A stretch of 64,000 bases of DNA from Albidovulum denitrificans (GCF_002973535.1 NZ_PVEP01000008.1:1-64000), one strand, 5' to 3'; counted from the first letter of the stretch, positions 7,509-16,734 are shown. Numbers and translations: made by a program. The notes: a model not told the origin generated them from the letters alone.

Positions 7509-9205
7509 GCGTCGGCTTCATCATGATGTGCCACACCGCGCTGTTCCGTGCCGCGCAGGTGGCGCGGCATCTGGCGGCTGCGGGTTGCCCCGTGGTGATC
7601 CATGTCGACAGCCGCGTGGAGCGGGAGGAGTATGCGGGCCTTGTCGCCCGTCTTGCCGATCTGGACGATGTCAGTTTTTCGCCGCGCTTCGCCTGCAACT
7701 GGGGGACATGGTCGCTTGTCGCCGCGACGCAAAGCGCGGCCGAACAGATCCTGCACCGCCATCCCGGCATCCGGCATGTCTACCTTGCCTCTGGCGCCTG
7801 CCTGCCGTTGCGCCCGGTGGAGGAGTTGATCGACTATCTGGCGGCGCGGCCCACGACCGATTTCATCGAAAGCGTGACGACGGCGGATGTGACCTGGACC
7901 AAGGGCGGGCTGGATACGGAGCGTTTCTCGCTTCACTTCCCGTTCGGCTGGCGCAGTCACCGCAGGTTGTTCGACCTGACCGTGCGTCTGCAACGGCGGC
8001 TGCGAATGCACCGGCGCATGCCGAAGGGGATCGTGCCGCATCTGGGGTCGCAATGGTGGTGCCTGACGCGCCAGACCCTGTCGGCGATCCTGCAAGACCC
8101 GGACCGGGCGCTGCACGACCGCTTTTTCCGCACGGTCTGGATCCCGGACGAAAGCTATTTCCAGACCCTCGCGCGGCTTTATTCGCTGAACATCGAAAGC
8201 CGCTCGCTGACGCTGTCGAAGTTCGATTTCGAGGGCAAGCCGCATACCTTCTACGACGACCACCTTCAGCTTTTGCGCCGCTCGGACTGTTTCGTCGCCC
8301 GCAAGATCTGGCCGCAGGCCGAACGGCTCTATGCCACGTTCCTTGGCCAGAAGCTGGGCCAGACCCCGCGGGCGGAGCCAGCGCCCGCGAAGATCGACCG
8401 GCTTTTTTCGCGCGCGGTAGAGCGGCGGGCGCGCGGGCGGCCGGGGCTTTACATGCAAAGCCGGTTTCCGCAGCGCGACCATGAAAACGGCAAGACCGCC
8501 GGCCCTTACAGTGTCTTTCACGGCTTTTCCGACCTTTTCGAGGAGTTCGACCTTTGGCTTGGCAAGACCGTCGGCGGGCGGGTCCACGGCCATCTTTTCG
8601 CACCGGACAGGGTCGAATTCGCGGGGCGGGAAGCGGTGTTCAACGGCTGTCTGAGCGACAGCGCGACGTTGCGCGACTACAACCCGCGATCCTTCCTGAC
8701 GAACCTGATCTGGAACACGCGGGGAGAGAGGCAGTGCTTTCAGTTCTCGCCCCGCGACAACCAGCATTGCAACTGGTTCATGGCCACCGATCCGAACGCG
8801 CAAATCTCGGTCATTTCGGGGACCTGGGCGGTGCCGCTTCTGCGCTCGAACATGAACTTTGCCGACATCCGGGCCGAGGCCGCGCGCCTGCAACGGATCG
8901 AGAGCGATCACCTCGCTATCCTGCGGACGAATTTCATCAAGGCGCGGGTCAGGATCTGGTCGATGGCCGAGTTTCTGGAAAGCCCGATGGAAGCCTTGCA
9001 GACCGTCATTGATGAGCTTCGCCCGCAACTGGCGCGCACCCCCGCCGAGGCGCCGCGCCTGGTGGACCTCAGCGGGTTTGGGCAGTTCCTTCAGAACCTG
9101 AAGAACCAGGGGATGCAGCCCATCGTGATGGGGGAATTCGTGTCCTCCGCCGACGGGACGGGCGTGAAGCCCGAGGCGCATGGCAAGCCCTATCTGGTGC
9201 GCTGA
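7505..9205 (+). CDS. GT14 core-2/I-branching-type glycosyltransferase with C-terminal extra domain
   Basis: A 566-residue protein. The first about 290 residues resemble the core-2/I-branching beta-1,6-N-acetylglucosaminyltransferase family: early IMMCHT and VVIHVDSRVE segments, the SGACLPLRP motif, GSQWWCLTR and an acidic PDESYFQTL site. The C-terminal half, about residues 300-566, is a separate domain of unknown function that I recall as fused to GT14 in Rhodobacteraceae (DUF5928-type; recalled, not searched). The GTG start overlaps the upstream stop. Likely acts on a cell-surface polysaccharide together with its two neighbours. Confidence 0.82.
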   Translation: MSVGFIMMCHTALFRAAQVARHLAAAGCPVVIHVDSRVEREEYAGLVARLADLDDVSFSPRFACNWGTWSLVAATQSAAEQILHRHPGIRHVYLASGACLPLRPVEELIDYLAARPTTDFIESVTTADVTWTKGGLDTERFSLHFPFGWRSHRRLFDLTVRLQRRLRMHRRMPKGIVPHLGSQWWCLTRQTLSAILQDPDRALHDRFFRTVWIPDESYFQTLARLYSLNIESRSLTLSKFDFEGKPHTFYDDHLQLLRRSDCFVARKIWPQAERLYATFLGQKLGQTPRAEPAPAKIDRLFSRAVERRARGRPGLYMQSRFPQRDHENGKTAGPYSVFHGFSDLFEEFDLWLGKTVGGRVHGHLFAPDRVEFAGREAVFNGCLSDSATLRDYNPRSFLTNLIWNTRGERQCFQFSPRDNQHCNWFMATDPNAQISVISGTWAVPLLRSNMNFADIRAEAARLQRIESDHLAILRTNFIKARVRIWSMAEFLESPMEALQTVIDELRPQLARTPAEAPRLVDLSGFGQFLQNLKNQGMQPIVMGEFVSSADGTGVKPEAHGKPYLVR

Positions 9206-9214
9206 CGGTCGGGG

Positions 9215-10636
9215 ATGGCGGGCGGGTTCACATATTTCGTCATCCTCGCCGGAATGCGGACCGGGTCGAACCTGCTGGAAGAGACCCTGAATCAGGTCGA
9301 AGGCGTCACCTCCCACGCCGAGCTGTTCAATCCGGTGCATCTGGGCGGGCCGAACCGGGCGGAGGCCTTCGGGCTGGACAAGGCGGCCCGTGACGCCGAT
9401 CCGATGGCGCTTTTGCAGCGGTTGAAGGAGGCGCCGGGGCTGAACGGGTTTCGCTACTTCGACGATCACGATCCGCGTGTGAGGGAGGCGATCCTGACCG
9501 ATCCGGCCTGCGCCAAGATCATCCTGACGCGCAACCCGCTGGACAGTTACGTCAGCCTTCTGATCGCCCGCAAGACCGGGCGCTGGCGGGCGTCGGACGT
9601 GCGCAAGCGCAAGGTTGCGAAACCCACCTTCGATGCCGCAGGGTTCAACGATTTCCTTGATGCGCGGCGGGGCTATCAGGAGGGTATCCTGCGCGCCTTG
9701 CAGGTCAGCGGGCAGACGGGGTTTTATCTTGATTACGAGGATGTGCAGTCGGTGGAGGTCATCAACGGCCTTCTGACCTTCCTTGGCGTCGGGGCCGGTG
9801 TTGGCCGTATCTCCCGCAAGCTGATCCCGCAGAACCCCGAGCCGCTGGGTGAAAAGGTGTCTAACCATGCCGAAATGGCGCGCGCGGTGGCGGGTGTCGA
9901 CTGGGCCGGGTTGGGGCGCATCCCGAATTTTGAGCCGCGCCGGGGGCCGGGCGTGCCGCGTGCGGTCGCGACGAAAGAGGCAGGGCTGCTCTATTTCCCG
10001 GTCGTGCCTTTTGCGGACGGGGCGGTGCGGCGCTGGATGACCGAAACGGGCGGCGGGCTGGTCGAAGGGATGACCCAGTCCGGCCTGCGCGACTGGATGC
10101 GCGACCGGCCGGGGTTTCGCAGCTTCACCATCCTTTGCCACCCGCTTCGCCGGGCCTATGCGGTGTTTCGCCGGATCCTTGAGGATGACGATTTCGAGGG
10201 GCTTCGCCTGGGCCTTGAAACAAGCTGGGGGATGGCGCGGCTTCCCAATGGCGGCGACCCCGACATCGCGCAGGAGCGCGCGGCCTTCCTCGCCTTCCTG
10301 CGGTTCCTGCGCGCCAATCTGAACGGCCAGACGCCGGTGCAGCAGCATGCGCTTTGGGCCAGTCAACTTTCCCTCCTGCAAGGGATGGCGCAATTCGCGC
10401 CCCCCGACCTAGTCGTGCGGGTTGAGACGATCGGCGCCGATCTGGCCCATATGGCGGGCCTGACCGGCCTTGCCGCGCCCGGACCGGAAGTGGGGGAGGT
10501 CTCGCCGCAGGACCACCGCCTGCGCGCGATCAGCAGCGCCGAGGTTGAGGCGGCAGCCCACGCCGCCTACGGCCGGGACTACCAGCTTCTTGGCTACGCA
10601 CGCGCGCTGCCCTATAGCATTTCGGGTTTACACTGA
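9215..10636 (+). CDS. Sulfotransferase-like protein, two-lobed (NodH-like)
   Basis: A 473-residue protein. Residues 1-210 are a PAPS-dependent sulfotransferase: the 5'-phosphosulfate loop appears as LAGMRTGSNLLEETL and the 3'-phosphate site as ILTRNPLDSYVSLL. The second half (about 240-470) contains a similar FTILCHPLRRAYAVFRRIL segment without a matching phosphosulfate loop, suggesting a degenerate second sulfotransferase lobe. The last seven residues (YSISGLH) and the stop are encoded by the 93-bp repeat at 10613, so the original C-terminus was altered by its insertion. It completes the glycan operon and would sulfate the product. Confidence 0.78.
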   Translation: MAGGFTYFVILAGMRTGSNLLEETLNQVEGVTSHAELFNPVHLGGPNRAEAFGLDKAARDADPMALLQRLKEAPGLNGFRYFDDHDPRVREAILTDPACAKIILTRNPLDSYVSLLIARKTGRWRASDVRKRKVAKPTFDAAGFNDFLDARRGYQEGILRALQVSGQTGFYLDYEDVQSVEVINGLLTFLGVGAGVGRISRKLIPQNPEPLGEKVSNHAEMARAVAGVDWAGLGRIPNFEPRRGPGVPRAVATKEAGLLYFPVVPFADGAVRRWMTETGGGLVEGMTQSGLRDWMRDRPGFRSFTILCHPLRRAYAVFRRILEDDDFEGLRLGLETSWGMARLPNGGDPDIAQERAAFLAFLRFLRANLNGQTPVQQHALWASQLSLLQGMAQFAPPDLVVRVETIGADLAHMAGLTGLAAPGPEVGEVSPQDHRLRAISSAEVEAAAHAAYGRDYQLLGYARALPYSISGLH

Positions 10637-10705
10637 ATCAGAATTCGAACGTATTTCGTTCGAATTCTGATACTTACTTTCTCAACGGAAACCCGAAACG
10701 CTTTA
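10613..10705 (+). repeat. 93-bp inverted-repeat element, copy 1 (MITE-like)
   Basis: Flanked by TA on both sides. Terminal inverted repeats are TAGCATTTCGGGTTT and, on the opposite strand, AAGCGTTTCGGGTTT. The interior is a palindrome CAGAATTCGAAC - loop - GTTCGAATTCTG. It lies between convergent genes and encodes the tail of the sulfotransferase. Three further copies of exactly the same length occur in this window. TA duplication plus terminal repeats fits a non-autonomous IS630/mariner-type element; no transposase is present. Confidence 0.8.
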
Positions 10706-10708
10706 ACG

Positions 10709-11173
10709 TCAGGCGGCCTGGTTCGACCTGGCCTCGGTCAGGACCGCATGCAGGGTCGCGGGATCGACGTTGGAGCGCAGCTTGGCGCAGATTGCCGGGT
10801 CCCGCATGGTGCGGGACACCAGCGCCAGCGCCTTGAGGTGTTCGACCCCGGAATCCTTCGGGGCAAACAGCGCAAAGACCAGATCGACAGGCTGACGGTC
10901 CACCGCATCGAAATCCAGCGGCTTTTCCAGCCGCATGAAGATGCCGATCACACGGTCCAGACCGTCAAGCCGCGCATGGGGCAGCGCGACGCCATGGCCC
11001 ACACCTGTTGGGCCAAGGCTTTCGCGTTCCTGAAGCGCGTTCACGGTTTCGGAAGGGTCGATGCCATAGACCGCAGAGGCAAGCTCTGCGAGGTCCTGGA
11101 AAAGCCGCTTCTTGCTGGTCGCGTGACCGACGACCCGGACAGCTGCCGGTTTCAGTAGGCTTGCAAGATCCAT
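10709..11173 (-). CDS. ptsN: PTS IIA-like nitrogen regulatory protein PtsN
   Basis: A 154-residue EIIA-Ntr protein, the terminal phospho-acceptor of the nitrogen PTS relay (EI-Ntr, NPr). The phosphorylation site is His66 in GVALPHARLDG, with the family motif SLGPTGVGHG just before it. It lies downstream of hpf in the conserved lptB-rpoN-hpf-ptsN block. The stop codon is 3 bp from the end of repeat copy 1. Probably modulates potassium transport, nitrogen signalling and stringent response, as in other alphaproteobacteria. Confidence 0.95.
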   Translation of the reverse strand: MDLASLLKPAAVRVVGHATSKKRLFQDLAELASAVYGIDPSETVNALQERESLGPTGVGHGVALPHARLDGLDRVIGIFMRLEKPLDFDAVDRQPVDLVFALFAPKDSGVEHLKALALVSRTMRDPAICAKLRSNVDPATLHAVLTEARSNQAA

Positions 11174-11209
11174 ATGCCTTATCTGTTCCGCACCCCAAGG
11201 ACGGGTACT

Positions 11210-11782
11210 TTACATGGCGGTCGGGTCGATCCAACCGAAGTTGCCGTCATCCCGGCGGTGTACAACGTTGACGCCACCGCTCTTCTCGTTGCGGAACACC
11301 AGAAGCGTCGCACCCGACAGCTCCATCTGCATCACCGCTTCGCCGACCGAGAGCGAAGGGATTTTCGTCTCCAACTCGGCGATGATCATCGGCTGGAGGC
11401 TTTCAGGCTCCGAATCCGATGATCCGTCGTTCGCGGCGAGCACATACATGGGTGCATCGGCGAATTCAACAGGTTCGGACCGTTCGCGGTGATGGTCCTT
11501 CAGCCGACGCTTGTAGCGGCGTAGCTGCTTGTCCATCTTTTCGCGGCAGGCGTCGAAGGCCGCATAGATCTCGGTCGCGTGGCCGGTGGCAGAGGCCGTC
11601 AGCCCGGTCGAGAGGTGGACGGTGGCGTCGCACAGATACTCGTGCGCGTTGCGCGAAAAGATCACGTTCGCATCCGTCGGACGTTGGGAGTACTTCTCGA
11701 CCGTCTCGCCAAGCTCACTCTTCACATGGCTCTGGAGCGCCTCACCCACGTCGATCTGTTTGCCGCTGATCTGGTATCGCAT
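11210..11782 (-). CDS. hpf: Ribosome hibernation-promoting factor, long form
   Basis: A 190-residue long-form HPF. Residues 1-110 are the ribosome-binding S30AE/YfiA domain (MRYQISGKQIDVGEAL at the start) and about 130-190 the dimerisation domain ending in NFGWIDP. A linker rich in Ser/Asp joins them. GGAGG lies 6 nt upstream of the ATG. Long-form HPF alone produces 100S ribosome dimers in stationary phase. It sits between rpoN and ptsN, the usual alphaproteobacterial order. Confidence 0.95.
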   Translation of the reverse strand: MRYQISGKQIDVGEALQSHVKSELGETVEKYSQRPTDANVIFSRNAHEYLCDATVHLSTGLTASATGHATEIYAAFDACREKMDKQLRRYKRRLKDHHRERSEPVEFADAPMYVLAANDGSSDSEPESLQPMIIAELETKIPSLSVGEAVMQMELSGATLLVFRNEKSGGVNVVHRRDDGNFGWIDPTAM

Positions 11783-11855
11783 GTGTCCTCCATGGATGGG
11801 AGCCCGCGTATCCGGCGATATTTTTCTGGACGGCGGGCGGGGGGTGAATTCGGGG

Positions 11856-13145
11856 TCAGTCGCCCGATGGCGGCTGAGAACCATCCTTCGCAAGTGGCTT
11901 GCGAGTCCGGCGCGCGAAGGATGAAGGTATGCGCATGCATTTGCGATATTTGGCGACAGTTCGACGTGCGATGTCAACGCCTTCGTTCTTCAAGTGTGAT
12001 TGAATCTTGGCATCCGCAAGGGGGGCGCCGGGGTCTTCGGCTGCCACCAGCTCCCTGATGCGGCGTTGCGCGTCGAAGGGGGAAACGGGCGCGGCCCCGC
12101 CGGGAAGCGGGCGGGAAAAGAAGCGGCTGAAGGGATGGACCTTGCCATCGGCGATCAGCGCCTTGCCGTTCAGCGCCCGCCCGACGGTCGAGGGGTGCAG
12201 GTCCAGTTCGGCGGCAATCTCGGCCCGGCTGAGCGGTTGCAGGCTTGGCGCCGCGCCGCCGAGAAAGAATGCCTCTTGCCGGGCGGCGATGACGGTCGCG
12301 ATGCGTTTCAGGGTGGTCAGCCGCGCGCCTATGGCGGCGGCAAGCGCCCCGGCGCGGTCGTAAAGCCCGCGCAGGTCGCCGCCGGTCAGCGCGGCGCGGT
12401 CGGCGGACAGGACCGCGACACGGGGGATGGCGTCTGCGTTCAACCTTGCCTCGACGCGCCTGCCGATGCGATCGATCCTTATCTCCGGGATCAGAATCGC
12501 GGGCGCGGCCGTGTCGCCCTCGACCGGGTGTGAGGGGAAGCGGCGCAGCAGGTCCGCGATCTGCCGCAGCCTTGCCTCCGGCAGGGAGAGGAGCTTTTCC
12601 AGCCGGGGCCAGCGGCCTTCGGCGAAATCGGTCAGGTGGGCGGTGGCGCGGCGGGCCAGCGCCCCGTCTATCCCGGCGTCGATCAGCTGCAGCGCCAGGC
12701 ATTCCGGCAGGTCGCGCGCGCCAATCCCGGCCGGTTCACAGCGTTGCAGCGCGTGAAGGCCGCGTTCGAGGATGTCGAGGGGCGCGCCGGTTTCCGCCGC
12801 GATTTCGTCCAGGGCGGTGTCGAGATAGCCATCTTCGCGCAATTCCCCCACCAGATAGCTCGCGGCGGCCAGCGTCGGCGGGTCGAGCCGTTGCAGGGCA
12901 AGCTGCCGGGTCAGGGTGTCGATCAGGCTTTCCGGTGCGGCGGTGGTCTCGATCGCGTAGTCAAAGGCCGACGTCCCCCCGGCCGGACCCTCGACCACCA
13001 GAAAGGGGTTTTCGGCGGCCTCACGCGCGATGTCGTCCAGTAGGGCGGCGGTGGGCAGGCGCAGGATGGTGAGCGACTCGCGCATCTGGCCGGACAGGGT
13101 CAGGGCCTGCCGGGTGGTCAGATTGACGCGGGACTTCAGTGCCAT
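11856..13145 (-). CDS. rpoN: RNA polymerase sigma-54 factor RpoN
   Basis: A 429-residue sigma-54. Region I (residues about 1-45) has the Gln/Leu-rich activator-interaction pattern including TTRQALTLSGQM; the central core-binding region follows; the RpoN box ARRTVAKYR at about 393-401 recognises the -24 promoter element. It is shorter than enteric RpoN (477), as many Rhodobacteraceae versions are, with a reduced acidic region II. About 28 residues trail the box. Adjacent to lptB upstream and hpf downstream. Confidence 0.95.
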   Translation of the reverse strand: MALKSRVNLTTRQALTLSGQMRESLTILRLPTAALLDDIAREAAENPFLVVEGPAGGTSAFDYAIETTAAPESLIDTLTRQLALQRLDPPTLAAASYLVGELREDGYLDTALDEIAAETGAPLDILERGLHALQRCEPAGIGARDLPECLALQLIDAGIDGALARRATAHLTDFAEGRWPRLEKLLSLPEARLRQIADLLRRFPSHPVEGDTAAPAILIPEIRIDRIGRRVEARLNADAIPRVAVLSADRAALTGGDLRGLYDRAGALAAAIGARLTTLKRIATVIAARQEAFFLGGAAPSLQPLSRAEIAAELDLHPSTVGRALNGKALIADGKVHPFSRFFSRPLPGGAAPVSPFDAQRRIRELVAAEDPGAPLADAKIQSHLKNEGVDIARRTVAKYRKCMRIPSSFARRTRKPLAKDGSQPPSGD

Positions 13146-13161
13146 CGCGGTCCGGTCCCCG

Positions 13162-13923
13162 CTAGCCGAGGCGGAAGGACTGCCCCAGATACACGCGGCG
13201 CACGTTTTCGTCGCGCACCACCTCATCCGCCGTGCCGCTCATCAGCACGGTACCGTCGTGAAGGATATAGGCGCGGTCGACGATCTCAAGCGTCTCCCGC
13301 ACGTTGTGGTCGGTGATGAGGACGCCGATCCCGCGCGACTTGAGGTCATGGACAAGGGTGCGGATGTCGCCGACCGAAATCGGATCGACCCCGGCGAAGG
13401 GTTCGTCAAGAAGCAGGTATTTCGGTTCCGCCGCAAGGCAGCGGGCAATCTCCACCCGCCGCCGTTCGCCGCCCGACAGCGCCAGCGCGGGGGCGCGGCG
13501 CAGATGGGTGATGGAGAATTCGGACAGCAGTTCCTCAAGCTTCTCGCGCCGCTTGTGGCCGTCGGATTCGTTGATTTCCAGCACGGCGAGGATGTTGTCC
13601 TCAACCGACAACCCGCGAAAGATCGACACTTCCTGCGGCAGATAGCCGATGCCCAGCCGGGCGCGGCGGTACATCGGCAGGCCGGTGACGTCCTGCCCGT
13701 CGATGATGACATGGCCGCTGTCGGGCGAAATCAGCCCGGCAATGTTGTAAAAGCATGTCGTCTTGCCCGAGCCGTTGGGGCCGAGAAGCGCCACCACCTC
13801 CCCCCGCGCGAGGTCGAGCGAGACGTCGCGGATCACCGGGCGCTTGCGATAGCTCTTGCGCAGGTGTTCGACCTTCAGCCCGGCAGAGCCCTGGGCGACG
13901 GAGAGGACGGGGCGGTCGCTCAT
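13162..13923 (-). CDS. lptB: LPS export ABC transporter ATPase LptB
   Basis: A 253-residue ABC ATPase powering LPS extraction with LptFG. Walker [10 protein letters not shown], signature LSGGERRR and Walker [14 protein letters not shown] are present, with the LptB-typical Q-loop [12 protein letters not shown]. The ATG overlaps the lptA stop (TGATG); a GTG one codon upstream is less likely. Part of kdsD-lptC-lptA-lptB. Confidence 0.96.
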   Translation of the reverse strand: MSDRPVLSVAQGSAGLKVEHLRKSYRKRPVIRDVSLDLARGEVVALLGPNGSGKTTCFYNIAGLISPDSGHVIIDGQDVTGLPMYRRARLGIGYLPQEVSIFRGLSVEDNILAVLEINESDGHKRREKLEELLSEFSITHLRRAPALALSGGERRRVEIARCLAAEPKYLLLDEPFAGVDPISVGDIRTLVHDLKSRGIGVLITDHNVRETLEIVDRAYILHDGTVLMSGTADEVVRDENVRRVYLGQSFRLG

Positions 13924-14423
13924 CACTGCGATCCCTTGGGCGAGATTACCGTGCGCACGCGCCCGTCCATCTGGCCGGTGCCGGTCTTCAGATCGACGCT
14001 CAGCTTCTGGCCCGCGATGGTGCCGCCGTTCTGGGTCAGAAGGACGTCGCCCGTCATAACCACCTGCCCGTTCGCGACGGTGTAGACCGCGTCCTTCGCC
14101 TCGGCCGCCTCGGCCGCGCTGGCAAGCGTCACACCGCCCGAGGCGACGATCCGTTCCACCTTGGTCCGGTCGTCCTTGGCGTATTCAACCCGGACGGTCG
14201 TCGCGCCAAGGCGCAGATCGCCCTGGATCACCACGACATTGCCGGTAAAGGTCGCCGTGCCGTCGGTCTGGTTGACGGCAAGCTGGTCGGCGGTCACCTC
14301 GACGGGTTGCGAGGTGTCGGACTTGATCCCGCCGAAGGCAACCGTCGCACCCTGACCGTGCGCCGCAGGCGCAAAGACCGCGACACCAAGCGCAAGCGCT
14401 GCCAAACGTATCGTGCGAACCAT
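13923..14423 (-). CDS. lptA: LPS transport periplasmic protein LptA
   Basis: A 166-residue periplasmic bridge protein of the Lpt machine: cleavable signal peptide (about residues 1-24, ending AHGQ), then the OstA-like beta-jellyroll with [13 protein letters not shown] and an NVVVIQGDL strand. The chosen ATG has GAGG 6 nt upstream; a GTG four codons earlier overlaps the lptC stop. Couples LptC to LptD and carries LPS across the periplasm. Confidence 0.92.
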   Translation of the reverse strand: MVRTIRLAALALGVAVFAPAAHGQGATVAFGGIKSDTSQPVEVTADQLAVNQTDGTATFTGNVVVIQGDLRLGATTVRVEYAKDDRTKVERIVASGGVTLASAAEAAEAKDAVYTVANGQVVMTGDVLLTQNGGTIAGQKLSVDLKTGTGQMDGRVRTVISPKGSQ

Positions 14424-14431
14424 CCGTAACC

Positions 14432-15040
14432 TCACTTCACCGGCTGATATACCAGCTTGACCCCGTCATTGAAAATCAGAACGTAGCCGTCGATTCCGGC
14501 ATCACCATGACGCAATTCCATCCGGCCCGCGTCGATGCGACCAAGTGGCCCGGTCGCGGTCACGGCGCCGTCGGACACTACCTTCGTCCGGTCGAGCGCC
14601 GCGTCAAGGCCGCTTGTGGTCAGCTTGTACCCGGTGGAGGTGGTGATGGTGACGCCATCGCGCAAGATCGCCTGCCCGCCGGTCTGGTCGATCTGGCCCG
14701 ACGTTGCCTCAAGGTCGATCCTCAGCCCGTCTTGCGTGTCATAGCGCATGACCAGATCGTCGGCCGCGCCGCCATCCGCATCGCCGGTTCCGGGCCGCGC
14801 GACGGCCGCCGCGACGCTTAGCGCGCTGCCGTCGTCGGTGACGGTGGAATATTGCGGATCGGTCAGGCGCTGATCGCGGGCCAGTTCCGTTACATCGACC
14901 TCGCTGTAGGGCAGCGCGCCTTCGGTGTCGATCCGGCGGGAGAACAGGAAGAGGGTGGAGAGGATGGCAAGCGCCAGGATCGGCAGCAGGATCTTTAGCC
15001 AGAAGACCACGCGGGAATGCAGGTTGTCGGGGATGGCCAT
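14432..15040 (-). CDS. lptC: LPS export system protein LptC
   Basis: A 202-residue bitopic inner-membrane protein: one transmembrane helix at about residues 12-34 (WLKILLPILALAILSTLFLF) followed by a periplasmic LptC/OstA-like beta fold. It lies between kdsD, 3 bp upstream, and lptA, 8 bp downstream, the standard operon position. Receives LPS from LptBFG and passes it to LptA. Confidence 0.92.
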   Translation of the reverse strand: MAIPDNLHSRVVFWLKILLPILALAILSTLFLFSRRIDTEGALPYSEVDVTELARDQRLTDPQYSTVTDDGSALSVAAAVARPGTGDADGGAADDLVMRYDTQDGLRIDLEATSGQIDQTGGQAILRDGVTITTSTGYKLTTSGLDAALDRTKVVSDGAVTATGPLGRIDAGRMELRHGDAGIDGYVLIFNDGVKLVYQPVK

Positions 15041-15043
15041 CGC

Positions 15044-16012
15044 TTAGACCACGCCCGCGCGCAGGCAGTCGTGGATGTTGAGGATGCCGGCAGGCCGCCC
15101 GTCACCATCCGTGGGCAGGACGAAAAGACAGGTGATCTTGCGCTCTTTCATCAGCGCCACGGCCTTTTCGGCGACCGACTCCGGGTCGACCGTCTGCGGC
15201 GCGCGGGTCATCACCTCGGCCGCCGTCCGGTCCAGCAGGCCCGCCATATGGCGGCGAAGGTCGCCGTCGGTGACGATCCCCGCCAGCCGGTCACCGGCGC
15301 CGGTCACGCCAACGACGCCGAAGCCCTTCTGGCTCATCACCAGGAGGGCGTCGCCCATGGGCGTGTCTTCGCCAACCAGCGGGATCGCATCACCGGCATG
15401 CATCAGGTCGCGGACCTTCAGCAGCTTGGCCCCCAGCTTTCCGCCGGGGTGGAAGGTGCGGAAATGTTCGGGCGTGAAGTGGCGGTGTTCCATCAGCGCG
15501 ACGGCCAGCGCGTCCCCCAGCGCCAGCGTCATCGTGGTCGAGGTCGTGGGGACGATGCCGGTCCCGCAAGCCTCGGCCGCGGCGGGCAGGACAAGGGCGA
15601 CATCGGCCTGGCGAAGAAGGGTTGATCCCGGCTTGCTCGCCACCCCGATCAGCGGGATCGAAAAGCGCCGTGTATGGGCGATGATGTCGCTCAGTTCGGG
15701 TGTCTCGCCCGAATTCGACAGCACCAGCGCCACGTCGCCTTCGGTGATCATGCCAAGGTCGCCATGGCTGGCCTCGGCGGGGTGAACGAAACTTGCGGGC
15801 GTCCCGGTCGAGGCGAGCGTGGCCGCGATCTTGCGCGCGATGTGGCCGGATTTCCCCATGCCCGAGACGATCACCCGACCGCTGGCCTTCAGGATCAGTT
15901 CGACCGCGATGGCAAAGCTGTCATCGAGCGTGTCGCGCAGATCGGCCAGCCCTTTCGCCTCGGTCGCGATGACGCGGCGGGCGGTTTCCAGAAAGATCGC
16001 GCGGTCGGTCAT
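15044..16012 (-). CDS. kdsD: Arabinose-5-phosphate isomerase KdsD
   Basis: A 322-residue cytosolic enzyme converting ribulose 5-phosphate to arabinose 5-phosphate, the first committed step to KDO in lipid A-core synthesis. The SIS domain occupies about 1-185 (SGMGKSGHIARKIAATL; the SNSGETPEL motif) and two CBS domains occupy about 200-322. The HPGGKLG linker motif is typical of the KpsF/KdsD family. Linked to LPS export genes downstream. Confidence 0.95.
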   Translation of the reverse strand: MTDRAIFLETARRVIATEAKGLADLRDTLDDSFAIAVELILKASGRVIVSGMGKSGHIARKIAATLASTGTPASFVHPAEASHGDLGMITEGDVALVLSNSGETPELSDIIAHTRRFSIPLIGVASKPGSTLLRQADVALVLPAAAEACGTGIVPTTSTTMTLALGDALAVALMEHRHFTPEHFRTFHPGGKLGAKLLKVRDLMHAGDAIPLVGEDTPMGDALLVMSQKGFGVVGVTGAGDRLAGIVTDGDLRRHMAGLLDRTAAEVMTRAPQTVDPESVAEKAVALMKERKITCLFVLPTDGDGRPAGILNIHDCLRAGVV

Positions 16013-16015
16013 GGC

Positions 16016-16630
16016 CTAATGCTGAAAGATGTCGTTGGTGTCCTGCCAGCCCAGAAGGTCCAGCCGGGCGCGGACGGGGAGGAAATCGAAGCAGGCCGCG
16101 GCCAGTTCGGCGCGCCCTTCACGGGCGAGGCGGCGGTCAAGCTCTTCCTTCAGGCGGTGCAGGTAAAGGACGTCCGAGGCGGCGTAATCCATCTGCGCCT
16201 CCGTCAGGTCCTCGGCGCCCCAGTCCGAGGTCTGCTGTTGTTTGGAGACATCGACGCCGACCAGTTCCTGCAACAGGTACTTGAGGCCATGGCGATCGGT
16301 GAAGGTGCGGATCAGTTTCGATGCGATCTTGGTGCAATAGACCGGCTCTGTGGTGACGCCAAAGGCATTTTCCATCGCGGCGATGTCGAAACGGCCGAAG
16401 TGAAAGATCTTGAGCGTGCCGGGATCGGTCAGCAGGCGTTCCAGGTTCGGCGCGCTTTGCTGCCCCTTCGCGATCTGGACCAGATGCGCGTTGCCGTCGC
16501 CTGCCGACAGTTGCACAAGGCACAGCCGGTCGCGGCGCGGGTCAAGGCCCATCGTCTCGGTATCAATCGCGACCGAGGGACCAAGGTCAAGCCCGTCGGG
16601 CAGGTCGTTGCGATGCAGGTAGATGGTCAT
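16016..16630 (-). CDS. rnd: Ribonuclease D-like 3'-5' exonuclease
   Basis: A 204-residue protein with only the DEDDy exonuclease domain: AIDTETMGLD supplies the first two acidic ligands (Asp23, Glu25), HFGRFDIAAM the second Asp, and YAASDVLYLHRL the Tyr/Asp of motif III. The C-terminal HRDC domains of enteric RNase D are absent, as in the short alphaproteobacterial form. Expected role is 3' trimming of tRNA and other stable RNAs. Located 3 bp upstream of kdsD on the same strand. Confidence 0.9.
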   Translation of the reverse strand: MTIYLHRNDLPDGLDLGPSVAIDTETMGLDPRRDRLCLVQLSAGDGNAHLVQIAKGQQSAPNLERLLTDPGTLKIFHFGRFDIAAMENAFGVTTEPVYCTKIASKLIRTFTDRHGLKYLLQELVGVDVSKQQQTSDWGAEDLTEAQMDYAASDVLYLHRLKEELDRRLAREGRAELAAACFDFLPVRARLDLLGWQDTNDIFQH

Positions 16631-16734
16631 CCGAAACTCCGCGACCGAATTGCGCAGGCAATGGCGGTGCATCGCCTCGTCGGGTCCTGTTACGGTATTC
16701 GGGCCGCGCGCTCAATGCCGGAAGCGCGAGGGCG

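Noticed and set aside
7394-10393. A 999-codon open frame on the minus strand opposite the glycan operon
   Set aside because: It runs antisense to three genes with clear motifs, is rich in Arg/Pro/His as expected from GC-rich shadow frames, and has no recognisable domain.
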